A stretch of 64,000 bases of DNA from Microvirga zambiensis WSM3693 (GCF_016735695.1 NZ_JAERQD010000025.1:22353-86352); one strand, 5' to 3'. Shown: positions 35,398-44,298, numbered from the stretch's first letter. Program-made: numbers and translations. The notes: a model not told the origin generated them from the letters alone.

Positions 35398-36279
35398 TCA
35401 ACCTGCATCGGCTCGCACCAAACGCCGACGCGCTTCCAGAGCAGCGTCGAAAGTCGTTTTTACGGGTCCCAGAGCTTGCACGAATTCCAATTGCTCTCCC
35501 TCGGATCCCTTGCAGTAAATGAGTGTCCACCCGTTCGATTGCCCCTCGGTTATGGGATTCGAATTGGCTTCCAGAGCCGTCGCGAGCCTTTCTCGCTCTG
35601 ATGTCACCGTGACGACGCGATTAGCCCTGACCGGTGTCATGCCCCGGCGCGCCGACTCTGTCTCAAGATCCCGGATGAACCTGTTGAAGTCCACGTCATC
35701 GCGAAGATAGAAACAGATATGCATTGATCGGGGATAGGCAGGGCTCATATGATCGCGGGGCTCGGCGAAACTGTTTCCGCTTCCCATTCGTTCTTCTGCA
35801 TCCCGATATTGAAGGAGCTCGATTACGACGTTGTCGAATTGGATGAATCGTACGTCGAGTCGCTGGGTGCCCTCCCTGAGGTTCGGCACACCCATCGTGC
35901 TCGGGTTCACTCCTCTCTCCCGTGCAATGATCTCCTGGTCGGTCAGCAATGTATTGTGGATGCGCTCGCCGCGAAAATCACCGTCGCGCATGATCTCCGT
36001 GCCACCGAGCACTTCCGTGTAAAATTCGAATGCGCGATCCATGTTCTGGACCGTAAGGCCAAAATGCTGAACACCCCTAAGCCGCGCGCCCAGCGCTGCT
36101 GAGTTGCGGTCCCCCGTGGCAGAGGGGCGGCCTGGGCTGGTGCTACCCTGAGCCGATGCGGAAGAATTCATCGCGAGGGCGGTAACAGTGACTCCGCCGA
36201 TCGCAGTGCCTGCAGCGCGTAGCACCTCTCGGCGATCCGGAGCTGCCAACCTAATATGATCGTTGGTTTCGTCGGACAT
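35398..36279 (-). CDS. Tat-exported VOC family protein
   Basis: 293 residues. The start APDRREVLRAAGTAIGGV is a Tat signal ending near SASAQ. The mature part is a glyoxalase/bleomycin-resistance fold: GVQHFGLTVQNMDRAFEFY, RFIQFDNVVIELLQY, MHICFYLRDDVDFNRF and WTLIYCKGSEGEQLEFVQ give the expected His/Glu metal ligands. An exported VOC protein is less usual than cytosolic ones. It may be a metal-dependent dioxygenase or lyase acting in the periplasm. Confidence 0.82.
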   Translation of the reverse strand: MSDETNDHIRLAAPDRREVLRAAGTAIGGVTVTALAMNSSASAQGSTSPGRPSATGDRNSAALGARLRGVQHFGLTVQNMDRAFEFYTEVLGGTEIMRDGDFRGERIHNTLLTDQEIIARERGVNPSTMGVPNLREGTQRLDVRFIQFDNVVIELLQYRDAEERMGSGNSFAEPRDHMSPAYPRSMHICFYLRDDVDFNRFIRDLETESARRGMTPVRANRVVTVTSERERLATALEANSNPITEGQSNGWTLIYCKGSEGEQLEFVQALGPVKTTFDAALEARRRLVRADAG

Positions 36280-36441
36280 GTGCCATCTCTTTTCAGTCTC
36301 GGCCGCCTATCTGGGCTCGCTCAATGCCTACCCCGAGTGAGGCCCTGCCGCGCGTTAAGACTGGTAAAGTTCGGTGAAGTGATCGCTATAACCTGTCAAC
36401 ACGCCGTCCAAAGATGGTCATGCGAGGCCATCCCTTGTGAT

Positions 36442-36508
36442 TTCAGGACCTGTCACTGCCAGATTCAGGGTTTGTCGAGGTGGGCCTCGCGGCCGGGAGG
36501 TGTATACT
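36442..36508 (+). promoter_or_regulatory. TCAGGG direct-repeat site A and promoter
   Basis: TTCAGGACCTGTC starts at 36442 and TTCAGGGTTTGTC at 36464, exactly 22 bases later. A good -10 box, TATACT, lies at 36503-36508, 39 bases after the start of the second half-site, and the first gene starts 75 bases downstream. The same arrangement occurs at three other places in the window (44082-44116, 46051-46118, 53374-53408). It is a candidate response-regulator binding site. The flanking stretch 36280-36582 otherwise holds nothing I can assign. Confidence 0.65.
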
Positions 36509-36582
36509 TGGCTCGGGACCGCGCCTTACCGACGGAGCTGTGGTCCAAGTAGGGCTGGGATCGTCATTCGGGAGTTATCTCG

Positions 36583-36849
36583 ATGCATCGTTATTTTTGG
36601 CTCATTACCCTCGGCTTGCTGATCACCGCAGTCCCAACACTGGCGCAGGAAGGCAATCGGCCGTTCACGCCCTCCGGGGAAATCCAGATCCCGTCCGGAG
36701 CCGCAATCGATCGGATGCTCGACAGCAATACCGTGCCACCACCCGACAAGGAATTCTCGCCCAATGACACGAAAGCCATCCAACAGATGGACCAACGGGC
36801 GAAGCGCATCGATCGGGACGTGATGAAGGGCATCTGCAACGGATGTTGA
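36583..36849 (+). CDS. Small secreted protein of unknown function
   Basis: 88 residues with a clean Sec signal peptide (LITLGLLITAVPTLAQ) and a short hydrophilic mature part ending in KGICNGC. Two Cys at the very end could bind metal or form a disulfide. It is the first gene after regulatory site A and lies about 40 bases before the LssY-type gene. No family recognised. Confidence 0.7.
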   Translation: MHRYFWLITLGLLITAVPTLAQEGNRPFTPSGEIQIPSGAAIDRMLDSNTVPPPDKEFSPNDTKAIQQMDQRAKRIDRDVMKGICNGC

Positions 36850-36889
36850 CCGCTATCACGTTCATCGTGCCGGATTTTGGAGCGAGCGA

Positions 36890-37717
36890 TTGCTGAACCG
36901 CCTCCTTCAGCGCCTTATCATCCTTGGGCTGGGGATCTTCTCCGTCTGGCTGATCGTCTTCGTAGTCTTTGAAACGGCAGACCGAAGGCTGCCATGGATC
37001 CTGGCTGTGGGTCTCACTTACGCAATCGGTGCCTATGTCATTCTCCCATGGGTCATTCGCATGGGCCTCAAGTTTCTCCATCGGAAACGGGTGCCGAGCT
37101 TCACGACGACAGGCGACGGATTGCCGGGTGATCCCGTCAATGTGGCGCTCGTGGGAACACTCTCACAGCTTCGCGCGGCCTTCGCGGCTCTTGGCTGGTC
37201 GGAGGCCGACCGCCTGGGCGTGGCCAGTTCCTGGGGTATGATCCGGGCATTCGTTCTCAACTCGCCCTATCCAACCGCCCCATTCAGCACCCTTTATCTG
37301 TTCGGACGTGGTCAGGACATCGGGTTTCAGAGGGCGATCGACAACAGTCCGCGGAAGCGTCACCACATACGATTCTGGTCCTTGAACCTCGTGCAAGCCG
37401 AGACCACTTGGGCAGGCGGGTCCGCAAGTTTCTGGCTCAATACGGAACGTCCATCTGATGATGAACGCGTTATCTGGATCGGGGCGGGCACGCGAGATAC
37501 GGGACTGTCCCTCACCCGCCTCTCGTTTCAGGTGACCCACGCCACGGACTCGGACACGAATGTCGAGCGTGACTTCATTATCGCCGAACTCGAGAACATC
37601 GGATCCATCGCCGCAGTGAAAGTGTATCAGGCGGGTCAACGTCTCGCGACGGAGCGAGTCAATCATTACACGACCGACGGAAGGGTTACGTTGGCGAGCC
37701 TTGTCGATGGCGGTTGA
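36890..37717 (+). CDS. LssY C-terminal domain membrane protein
   Basis: 275 residues with a TTG start, chosen because GGAG lies eight bases upstream and no ATG fits. Two transmembrane helices (residues about 8-28 and 37-58) precede a periplasmic or cytosolic domain with NVALVGTLSQLRAAFAALGW, NSPYPTAPFSTLYLFGR, FQRAIDNSPRKRHHIRFW and WIGAGTRDTGLS, the pattern of the LssY C-terminal domain. LssY proteins are tied to secretion or phosphatase systems, but the role of this domain is unknown to me. Confidence 0.8.
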   Translation: MLNRLLQRLIILGLGIFSVWLIVFVVFETADRRLPWILAVGLTYAIGAYVILPWVIRMGLKFLHRKRVPSFTTTGDGLPGDPVNVALVGTLSQLRAAFAALGWSEADRLGVASSWGMIRAFVLNSPYPTAPFSTLYLFGRGQDIGFQRAIDNSPRKRHHIRFWSLNLVQAETTWAGGSASFWLNTERPSDDERVIWIGAGTRDTGLSLTRLSFQVTHATDSDTNVERDFIIAELENIGSIAAVKVYQAGQRLATERVNHYTTDGRVTLASLVDGG

Positions 37718-37778
37718 CACCGGCACTCACGCCATTGCCGCGCCTCCCGCATAGGCCACCCAGGTCCTCCCTCCGACA

Positions 37779-38894
37779 TCACTCCCGTCGGATCCGGTCT
37801 GCATCCGGACCAGTAACACTCGACGCGGAAACCGTCGGTGCGGCATCCGAGGCCGGGGCTGCCAGGGACCTTTTCATCATGAACCGCAGGACGACGCCCA
37901 GCGAGGCGGCGAGTGGGATCGCGACGAGCAGGCCGACAAACCCGAACAGGTACCCGAAGGCGAACAGCGCGAACATCAGCCAGACCGGGTTGAGCTTGAC
38001 CCGGCTCCCAATGATCCGTGGCGACAGGACATAGTCGGCAAGCGTTTCGCCGATCAGGAAGATGCCGCCGATCACCGCCAGGGGTGTCCAGTCGGGCCAG
38101 AACTGGGCAATCGCGACGCATGCCGCGACGACAAAGCCGGTGCCAAGTCCAAGATAGGGGACAAAGCTGATCAGGCCGGCCGAGAGGCCGATCAGGATCG
38201 CATGGTTGAGTCCGGTCAGACGCAGGGCGATTGCGTAGAAAACGGCGAGGATGAGACAGATGACGATCTGCCCCCGCACGAAGCCGGCGACCGTGTCGTG
38301 GATCTCACGCCCAAGGGCACGCACTTCCTCGCGGTGATGATCCGGCACCCAGCCGTCGAGCGTCGCTGTCATCCTGTCCCAGTCGGCCAATAGGTAGATG
38401 CTGACAATCGGGACCACGACAAGGAGCGAGAGGAGAGAGAATACGGCTTTTCCGCTCGCCCATAGTGAGCGGAGAAAGTCATCGAGCCAGGCGGTGCCCA
38501 TCGTGGAGATGTCTTGCGTGACCGATTCCTCGATCCGAATCTCCTGGCCCATGATCTTGTGCAGCCAGGGCCAGCCGCTGTCGGCGGCGAGAGATTGAAC
38601 CTTCGCGACATAGCGGGGGAACTCTCCGACGAAGAACCGCAGTTCGTCGATGAGTGCCGGCAGCGTGACCAACGCAAGACCAACGAGGCCTAGGGCCAAC
38701 AGCAGGATGAGGATCAGAGCTGCGAGTGAACGATTGATCCCAGCCCGTTCCAGCCGGTCGACGGTGGGGGCCAGCAGATAGGCAAGCGCGATGCCGACCA
38801 CGAATGGCAGCAGGATCTCGCGCAACACCGCCAACATCACCAGTGCGACAAGGACGATGGAAATCCAGAAAATGGTCGGGCGTGGAACCGTCAT
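37779..38894 (-). CDS. AI-2E family transporter (PerM-like)
   Basis: 371 residues with about eight hydrophobic helices. Characteristic are ILLPFVVGIALAYLLAPTVD near the N-terminus, the periplasmic segment of residues about 85-150, and FVPYLGLGTGFVVA plus GETLADYVLSPRIIGSRV near the C-terminus. Family members export small molecules or act as Na+/H+ antiporters. It stands alone, converging on the LssY-type gene. Confidence 0.9.
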   Translation of the reverse strand: MTVPRPTIFWISIVLVALVMLAVLREILLPFVVGIALAYLLAPTVDRLERAGINRSLAALILILLLALGLVGLALVTLPALIDELRFFVGEFPRYVAKVQSLAADSGWPWLHKIMGQEIRIEESVTQDISTMGTAWLDDFLRSLWASGKAVFSLLSLLVVVPIVSIYLLADWDRMTATLDGWVPDHHREEVRALGREIHDTVAGFVRGQIVICLILAVFYAIALRLTGLNHAILIGLSAGLISFVPYLGLGTGFVVAACVAIAQFWPDWTPLAVIGGIFLIGETLADYVLSPRIIGSRVKLNPVWLMFALFAFGYLFGFVGLLVAIPLAASLGVVLRFMMKRSLAAPASDAAPTVSASSVTGPDADRIRRE

Positions 38895-39033
38895 CGCTTT
38901 GCTCTAGGCGACAATCGTCGCGCCCTCCAACCATGACCCGACCAGTCCGATGGTCTTCCGGTCGGGTCGAATCTCGGCCACGATGTGTCTCCTCCATCGG
39001 CGCAAGTGGCATTCTAGCGCGGAATCCGCCGAT

Positions 39034-39804
39034 TCAGTAGCAGGGCGGATATGGGTAAGCACCGCACTGGCCGCCATATCCAAGGTAGGGTGTCGCCGCC
39101 TCGGCCGCTCCAAGAGCGGTCCCGGCTGCAATGCCAGCCGCCGTGGCACCCGATCCATACCAGGCGCCATGATAGACGGGAGCGCGCCAGTAGCGGCCGC
39201 CGGCCCACGCGCCGCCGCGATATCCGCCGAAGCGCGCCGCATCGAATCCAGCGGCATGGAAGCCACCGAAGCCATCGGCGCGGAAGCCACCGCCGCCGAA
39301 GCCGCCGAAATGGTCGATGAACAGTGCAGCCGGTCCACTCGACCCGGCCAGGCTCCCTTCGAGCACCACAACGTCGAAGGTGAGGTTCCCGCCCTCAAGC
39401 TTAGGCGATTTCAGCGTCACCACGACATCGCTCACCTTCGAGCCGTCACCGCCCAGAACGGACACGGTGGCGTTGGGCGGATCCTTGGCGAAGTTATCCT
39501 TGCCCTCGTCCCATTGCATAATGAACTGCTTGGTCATCACGTGGCCGGCCGCGCGCACCGGGCGGTCGGCGAAGACGATCGAGTTCGGCGACACTCCGGT
39601 CAAGGTTAGCTTGGTGCCTTCCAGCTTCGCACCCGCCGCATTGAGGACAGCCAGCGATGGAACCGGCCCTGTGGGCTTGACTTGGCCAATGCTTTTCTCG
39701 AGCGGCACATGGGGTTTGGTCGTCGCATCCTGCGCGAGGACCGCAGTGGCAGGGCCCATGCTGCCGATCAACAGAACGAGACTAACAAATTGGTTGGTAT
39801 GCAT
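39034..39804 (-). CDS. Secreted protein with Gly/Tyr-rich tail, paralogue 1
   Basis: 256 residues from the ATG at 39804, which gives a Sec signal peptide (LLIGSMGPATAVLAQD). Residues about 30-150 form a conserved domain (PTGPVPSLAVLNAAGAKLEG, TGVSPNSIVFADRPVRAAGH, QFIMQWDEGKDNFAKDPPNA). It is followed by a Gly/Phe/Tyr-rich tail with FGG and YRGG units and a C-terminal AYPYPPCY. The conserved domain is about 85 per cent identical by eye to the protein at 40669-41304. Function unknown; the tail looks like a cell-wall or matrix-interacting segment. Confidence 0.75.
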   Translation of the reverse strand: MHTNQFVSLVLLIGSMGPATAVLAQDATTKPHVPLEKSIGQVKPTGPVPSLAVLNAAGAKLEGTKLTLTGVSPNSIVFADRPVRAAGHVMTKQFIMQWDEGKDNFAKDPPNATVSVLGGDGSKVSDVVVTLKSPKLEGGNLTFDVVVLEGSLAGSSGPAALFIDHFGGFGGGGFRADGFGGFHAAGFDAARFGGYRGGAWAGGRYWRAPVYHGAWYGSGATAAGIAAGTALGAAEAATPYLGYGGQCGAYPYPPCY

Positions 39805-40059
39805 AGCGCTAGCTCCCTTTTGAATCTCCTGCTTCGGCATCCCTGCAAGATCACGATCCATCGCGTGCCACTGCGGGGGCAAAGGCGATGATCGCCTGCT
39901 TCGCAGTTCCGCCACTGCAAGACGGCAACGGATCGGTCCGTGCGAGAGTGGTCGCGATCCAGGGTATGAACACGGCCATGGCGCCAAGCCAGGACAGCGG
40001 AAAGCGTATGTGTGCATCCTGATGGAATCGTCACTCAAAGGGCCGACGCAAGCACGACA

Positions 40060-40344
40060 TTAGAAATCGTCGGATCCGTCCCTGCACCGGTAACCGATGA
40101 AGCATTGCGGATTGTTCGAACTCGGAACCCATGCTGGCTCCGGAAACTGGTCGACGAGACATTCCGACCCGTTCTTGACGAAGCGGGCGTAGGTGGAGGG
40201 TCCGGTGTCGAGGACGACCGCACCGTCTTTCATGACAAGCTGGCGGTTGGCGGAGCAGGTCCGCTGCGACGTCGGTGGTCCGACCTGCGCCGTCGTTGCC
40301 GTTGATGCCAACGCGAGGACAGCCACTGTGAGTAGACGTCTCAT
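40060..40344 (-). CDS. Small secreted Cys-containing protein
   Basis: 94 residues from the ATG at 40344, with GGAGGAA upstream. A signal peptide (LTVAVLALASTATTAQV) leads into a mature part with four Cys (RTCSANRQ, SECLVDQF, NPQCFIGYRC), which would allow two disulfides. It sits between the decayed arylsulfatase fragment and paralogue 1 on the same strand. No family recognised. Confidence 0.65.
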   Translation of the reverse strand: MRRLLTVAVLALASTATTAQVGPPTSQRTCSANRQLVMKDGAVVLDTGPSTYARFVKNGSECLVDQFPEPAWVPSSNNPQCFIGYRCRDGSDDF

Positions 40345-40358
40345 CTTCAATTCCTCCA

Positions 40359-40640
40359 CTAGTCGGGATGCTTGGGCTCATCCTCGGCATTCAAGTGATA
40401 GAGATTGCCGAAGAACCCATCGAGGCCATGCACCGTCGGCAGGAACTCATTGCGATCGCCGAGATGGTTCTTGCGGAACCGGCCCGTCCCATCGCCGTGT
40501 GGCTTGAGCAGATCGGCAATCGTCGGATCCTTCTCCGACGGCCCTTCCTTCGCTCCGGGCAGCCCCACCTTCAGGAGGCCCGTCCGCAACGGGCTCTGCC
40601 AGATGATGAACACGGCACGGGCGGCGGCGCAGGATTGCTG
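40359..40640 (-). pseudogene. Arylsulfatase fragment (decayed)
   Basis: The minus-strand frame reads SCAAARAVFIIWQSPLRTGL, then DPTIADLLKPHGDGTGRFRK, NHLGDRNEFLPTVHGLDGFF and GNLYHLNAEDEPKHPD. This is the arylsulfatase segment that follows the catalytic Cys; intact homologues in this window have SCTAGR, GEFGKNHLGD or GQFGKNHLGD and HGFDEFFGYLYHLDAM at these places. The upstream metal-binding part and all the C-terminal two thirds are missing. It lies between paralogue 2 and the small Cys-rich gene, so an internal sulfatase gene of that operon was probably deleted. Confidence 0.8.
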
Positions 40641-40668
40641 GCCGGATCCTGCGCCAGCGCAAGAACCC

Positions 40669-41304
40669 TTACTCGTTGCCGCAGGGCGAATACGGGTAGT
40701 AGCCGCACACATTCGGGATGACGGCCGAATTCTCGGCCGCATAGGCCGCACTCCTCGTGGAGCCCCCCGAGCGTCCGTACCAGGCGCCACGATAGGCAGG
40801 AGCGTGCCAGTAGCCGCCAAAGTCGTCGATGAACAGGGCCACCGGGCCGCTCGCCCCGTCCAAAGTGCCTTCCAGCACTGCCACGTCGAAGGTGAGGTTG
40901 GCGCCCTCGAGCTTCGGCGACTTCAGGGCCACCACGGCATCGTTGACCTTCGAGCCGTCACCGCCCAGGACGGACACGGTGGCGTTGGGCGGATCCTTGG
41001 CGAAGCTGTCCTTGCCTTCGTCCCACTGCATGATGAACTGCTGGGTCATGACGTGCCCGGCAGCCCGCACCGGCCGATCGGCGAAAACGATCGAGTTCGG
41101 CGATACGCCCGTCAGGGTCAGCTTGTTGCCCTCGAGTTTTGCGCCAGCGGCGTTGAGCACGGCAAGCGAGGGCACCGGGCCCGTGGGCGTGACCCGACCG
41201 ATCGCCTTCCTGAGGGGCACTTGCGCGTCCTGGGCGAGCGCGCCTGCTGTCGCGCAGAGGCCGCCGGTCATCAGGATAATACAAGCGAATGACTTGCTGA
41301 TCAT
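40669..41304 (-). CDS. Secreted protein of unknown function, paralogue 2
   Basis: 211 residues from the ATG at 41304 (GGGAG upstream). A signal peptide (IILMTGGLCATAGALAQD) is followed by the same domain as at 39034-39804, nearly identical over PTGPVPSLAVLNAAGAKLEG and VSVLGGDGSKV. The Gly-rich insert of paralogue 1 is absent; the tail is short and ends CGYYPYSPCGNE. The two are the product of a local duplication on either side of the sulfatase remnant. Confidence 0.75.
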   Translation of the reverse strand: MISKSFACIILMTGGLCATAGALAQDAQVPLRKAIGRVTPTGPVPSLAVLNAAGAKLEGNKLTLTGVSPNSIVFADRPVRAAGHVMTQQFIMQWDEGKDSFAKDPPNATVSVLGGDGSKVNDAVVALKSPKLEGANLTFDVAVLEGTLDGASGPVALFIDDFGGYWHAPAYRGAWYGRSGGSTRSAAYAAENSAVIPNVCGYYPYSPCGNE

Positions 41305-41460
41305 GGCTGACACTCCCTTTCGTCTGATCGGCTGTCGCCGGGTTCGCCCGCACCAGACCGCCTTCATCGGTGCGAGCGTCTAAAGACGGCGGACGCCGAG
41401 ATCCATGGAACCCGGCGCTCCCCTTCGAATGCGTGCGAGCGGCTCACGCGCCGTTTGTGG

Positions 41461-41835
41461 CTATTTCACATTCACCTTGTAGCTGAGCACGGATGTGCCG
41501 GGTTTCTCGTCGACGCTCTTCCCTGTCGCAGTAATCGCGAAGGCATCGGATCCGCGGAAGCCTCGAGCAGGCGTGTAGGTCCATGTGTCCTTGTCGACCA
41601 TCTTCAATGTTCCATGCTGCGGCTTCCGGCTGACCTTAGAGCTGTTGAGCGTGCCCTGGGGGGTGATGTCCGACATGCATCCCTGCCCGGCCTGGACGTC
41701 GAAGGCGCCCTCCATATTGGCGCCCATGATGGGATGATTGCTCGCTATGACACACATGGCGGGTGCCTGCGCCAGAGCCGGGCCGACAAACAGAAAGCCC
41801 AATGGAAGTGCTAGGATCGAAACCGACTTCGTCAT
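41461..41835 (-). CDS. Secreted protein with Ig-like/cadherin-like domain
   Basis: 124 residues from the ATG at 41835 (AGAGGAG upstream). The signal peptide ends near GPALAQ. The mature part KPQHGTLKMVDKDTWTYTP followed by ARGFRGSDAFAITATG has the look of a bacterial Ig/cadherin-like repeat (HGTL...YTP..GF.G.D.F). Two Cys are at CVIASN and GCMSDI. It lies downstream of the arylsulfatase on the same strand with about 135 bases between. Function unknown. Confidence 0.65.
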   Translation of the reverse strand: MTKSVSILALPLGFLFVGPALAQAPAMCVIASNHPIMGANMEGAFDVQAGQGCMSDITPQGTLNSSKVSRKPQHGTLKMVDKDTWTYTPARGFRGSDAFAITATGKSVDEKPGTSVLSYKVNVK

Positions 41836-41970
41836 GACAGACTCCTCTCGATAGTCCTCTGCGTTGGATCGAGGTCTGCCCCAGTGCAGGTTCTTCTTGT
41901 TGGGTTGCGGATCGGCAGACACCTGGTGTGAGCGGCGCCCGCCGATCGCGTGTTATTCCCTCAGCGCAAG

Positions 41971-43734
41971 TCACTGGCCCACAGTGGCTTGCGGCTTCTT
42001 GAGCTGATCCATCACCTGCTCGAGATTGTAGCTCGCCGGATCCTGCATCGGCGGGAACTTCCTGTAGGTTTCGAGTTCCTTCAGCCAGAGCGCTTGGCCG
42101 ATCGGCAGAAGGTTCCAGTCATAGACGTAGGCCGTAGCCGGTCCTGCGAGGGCACCGGCCATGCTGAAGAGCGTCTTCGCCTGCTCACCGATGGACGTCT
42201 CGAAGGGATCGCGCTTGATGTTGACGACCTGGCTCCAGTGGTAGGGGACGACGCCGGTGAGGAACCCAGCCGGTGCATCGGACACCATCGCGAAGTAGAT
42301 CTTCCAGTTCTTGTAACGCACCGCGGACGGGTCCTTGCCCGAGTAATAGAAGAAGGTATCGCGGGCGGACTTGTCCGATCTTCCTTCCAGATAGGCGCGC
42401 TGGTTGACGCCATCGAGCGTCGTCCTGACGATCCCGGGATACTCGCCTCTCTCGATCTGGGCTTTGAGATCGTTGCCCTTGGCGCCGCCGGCGATGTCGA
42501 CGAGCGTCGGCAACCAGTCGAGGGATGCGAAGATGTCGTTCTTGATCGTTCCGGGCTGGACGTGCCCCGGCCAGCGCACGACCAGCGGCGCGCGCATGCC
42601 GCCCTCCCAGGTGGACAGCTTTCCGCCCTTGAAGGGGGTGGTGCCGCCGTCGGGGAAGGTGATCGTCTCGGCGCCGTTGTCGGTGGTGAAAACGACGATC
42701 GTGTTGTCGAGCTCGCCCATCTCCTCAAGCTTCTTCAGCACGTAGCCGATGTTATCGTCCATCTGCTTCATGCCGGCTTCGTTGACGCCCCAGTCCTTGC
42801 CGCCGGGCTCGCCCACCATTGCCATGTACTTGTCCGGCAACACGGTGGTGATGTGCATGCGCGCTGGGTTGTACCAGATGAAGAACGGCTTTTTGGTCTT
42901 CTCGGGGTCGTTGCGGTCGAGAAAGTCGATGACCTTTGCTGAGATCTCCTCGTCCACAGTCTTCGAGCGTTCGAGTGTCAGTGGCCCCTCATCCTTGCAG
43001 GACTGGTTCGCCCCGGTTCCGTCCGACGACTTGCACCAGAGCACCGGCCGAGGCGGTGTCAGGCACGGGGTGGTCGCAGGGTCGACCGCCGCCGGATCCA
43101 GGGGCAGCCCGGGAACCGGCGTGCTGCGGCAGACCGGCGCGACCGTCTGCTCGGTCGGTGTCTTGTTGATGTCGGGGAAGCTCACGCCCTGCATGGCGTC
43201 GAGGTGGTAGAGGTAGCCCCAGTATTCCTGGAACCCGTGCGCCGTCGGCAGTGAATCGGTGTGGTCGCCGAGGTGGTTCTTGCCGAACTCGCCTGTATTG
43301 TAGCCGAGATCGAGCAGGAACTTGGCGATCGCTGGCGTTCCGGGCCGTAAGTAGGACGGGCTGCCGGGCAGTTGCGGCGGGATCATGCCCGTGCGCAGCG
43401 GATGCATGCCGGTGAAGAAGGCGTTGCGACCTGCCGTGCAGCTTTGCTCGGCGTAATAGGTCATGAACTTCGCACCTTCCCGACCGATGCGATCGATGTT
43501 GGGCGTTTCACCGACCATCAGGCCCTGGTGGTAGATGCTCGGCTGCATCCAGCCGATGTCGTCGCCCATGATGAACAGGATGTTGGGCTTCTGCTGGGGC
43601 GCCTGCGCAGTGGCCGGAGCGGCCATCGCGGCAGAGATGAAGGCCGTCGCCCCGATCAGGGCAGGCTTGACCCACATGCGCCGGGGTCGGGATCGCCCCC
43701 CGGAAGCTTGCGAGGATGCACAATCACTGTTCAT
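41971..43734 (-). CDS. Arylsulfatase (formylglycine-dependent)
   Basis: 587 residues from the ATG at 43734, preceded by GGGAGGAAG; the open frame continues upstream through an unrelated remnant. Export signal ATAFISAAMAAPATAQAP. Metal-site start NILFIMGDDIGW, catalytic Cys99 in SCTAGR (CxAxR, to become formylglycine), GKNHLGDH with Lys/His, and FTTDNGAETITFPDGGTTPF with the Asp-Asn metal ligands. The protein is complete. It would cleave sulfate esters in the periplasm. Regulatory site B points towards it. Confidence 0.93.
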   Translation of the reverse strand: MNSDCASSQASGGRSRPRRMWVKPALIGATAFISAAMAAPATAQAPQQKPNILFIMGDDIGWMQPSIYHQGLMVGETPNIDRIGREGAKFMTYYAEQSCTAGRNAFFTGMHPLRTGMIPPQLPGSPSYLRPGTPAIAKFLLDLGYNTGEFGKNHLGDHTDSLPTAHGFQEYWGYLYHLDAMQGVSFPDINKTPTEQTVAPVCRSTPVPGLPLDPAAVDPATTPCLTPPRPVLWCKSSDGTGANQSCKDEGPLTLERSKTVDEEISAKVIDFLDRNDPEKTKKPFFIWYNPARMHITTVLPDKYMAMVGEPGGKDWGVNEAGMKQMDDNIGYVLKKLEEMGELDNTIVVFTTDNGAETITFPDGGTTPFKGGKLSTWEGGMRAPLVVRWPGHVQPGTIKNDIFASLDWLPTLVDIAGGAKGNDLKAQIERGEYPGIVRTTLDGVNQRAYLEGRSDKSARDTFFYYSGKDPSAVRYKNWKIYFAMVSDAPAGFLTGVVPYHWSQVVNIKRDPFETSIGEQAKTLFSMAGALAGPATAYVYDWNLLPIGQALWLKELETYRKFPPMQDPASYNLEQVMDQLKKPQATVGQ

Positions 43735-43744
43735 GGGCTCTTCC

Positions 43745-43956
43745 TCCCTTTGATAAGGCAGCGCCTTCCGATCCGGCTGTTTCTCGGCGAATGTCACGTA
43801 GCCGGTCGCGCAGACGAATTTGCGGAACCCCCGGTTGGTGACGGGCGCCCGGTCGATCCAGAACTCATCGACGGTCACGCGATGGGCAGGGGCCTCCTTC
43901 GGGTGGCGCCGATCCGATCCCAGACAGAACGTGCCGGTCGGAAGCCCCATCATGTC
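43745..43956 (-). pseudogene. Formylglycine-generating enzyme (SUMF1) N-terminal remnant
   Basis: In frame with and just upstream of the arylsulfatase, the minus strand reads MMGLPTGTFCLGSDRRHPKE, then APAHRVTVDEFWIDRAPVTN and FRKFVCATGYVTFAEKQPD. This is the N-terminal core of formylglycine-generating enzymes (GGTFxMGSD...EAPxHxVxVDxFWIDxxPVTNxxFxxFVxATGYVTxAE). The homology stops after about 65 residues; the catalytic Cys region near the C-terminus of a usual 300-residue enzyme is absent. It cannot be functional. Residues differing from consensus (FCLGS, FVCATG) agree with decay. Confidence 0.85.
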
Positions 43957-44081
43957 GGGGGGTCGAATAAACGCCTGGGTGACGCTCGCAACTGTGTTGG
44001 GGATCGGCCTGCAACATGGGCTCTGCTCCCGTGCTGGCATGCCTGCACTGTTCCTCCATACGTTGGCGCAAGTCTATTAGG

Positions 44082-44116
44082 GTCTGCCCTGAAATTGTTG
44101 GAGGCGGACCCTGATT
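44082..44116 (-). promoter_or_regulatory. TCAGGG direct-repeat site B
   Basis: Read on the minus strand, ATCAGGGTCCGCC starts at 44116 and TTCAGGGCAGACC at 44094, again 22 bases apart. It lies between the arylsulfatase/FGE-remnant unit on minus and the histidine kinase on plus, with the half-sites pointing towards the arylsulfatase. A possible -10, TATGGA, is about 33 bases after the second half-site. The kinase start is about 180 bases away on the other side. Confidence 0.65.
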
Positions 44117-44298
44117 CAGGACCTCCGCCGCCGATGAACCAATAGCTATGACGCGAGGGGGAAAGGCTCGGTTGCGGGCACGACCCTTTTCGGCGCAACT
44201 CGACAGGGACCGGGTTCAGGGTTTAACCTATGTTGTCGACCGAGGGCCGTCGCGACCCCGGTTTCGTTGCGTTGCCCTTGCGGCCGGAGGTCGCCGTC

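Noticed and set aside
41971..44040. A 689-residue FGE-sulfatase fusion protein
   Set aside because: The FGE part is only a 65-residue remnant lacking the catalytic region, and the sulfatase has its own ribosome site and signal peptide at 43734.
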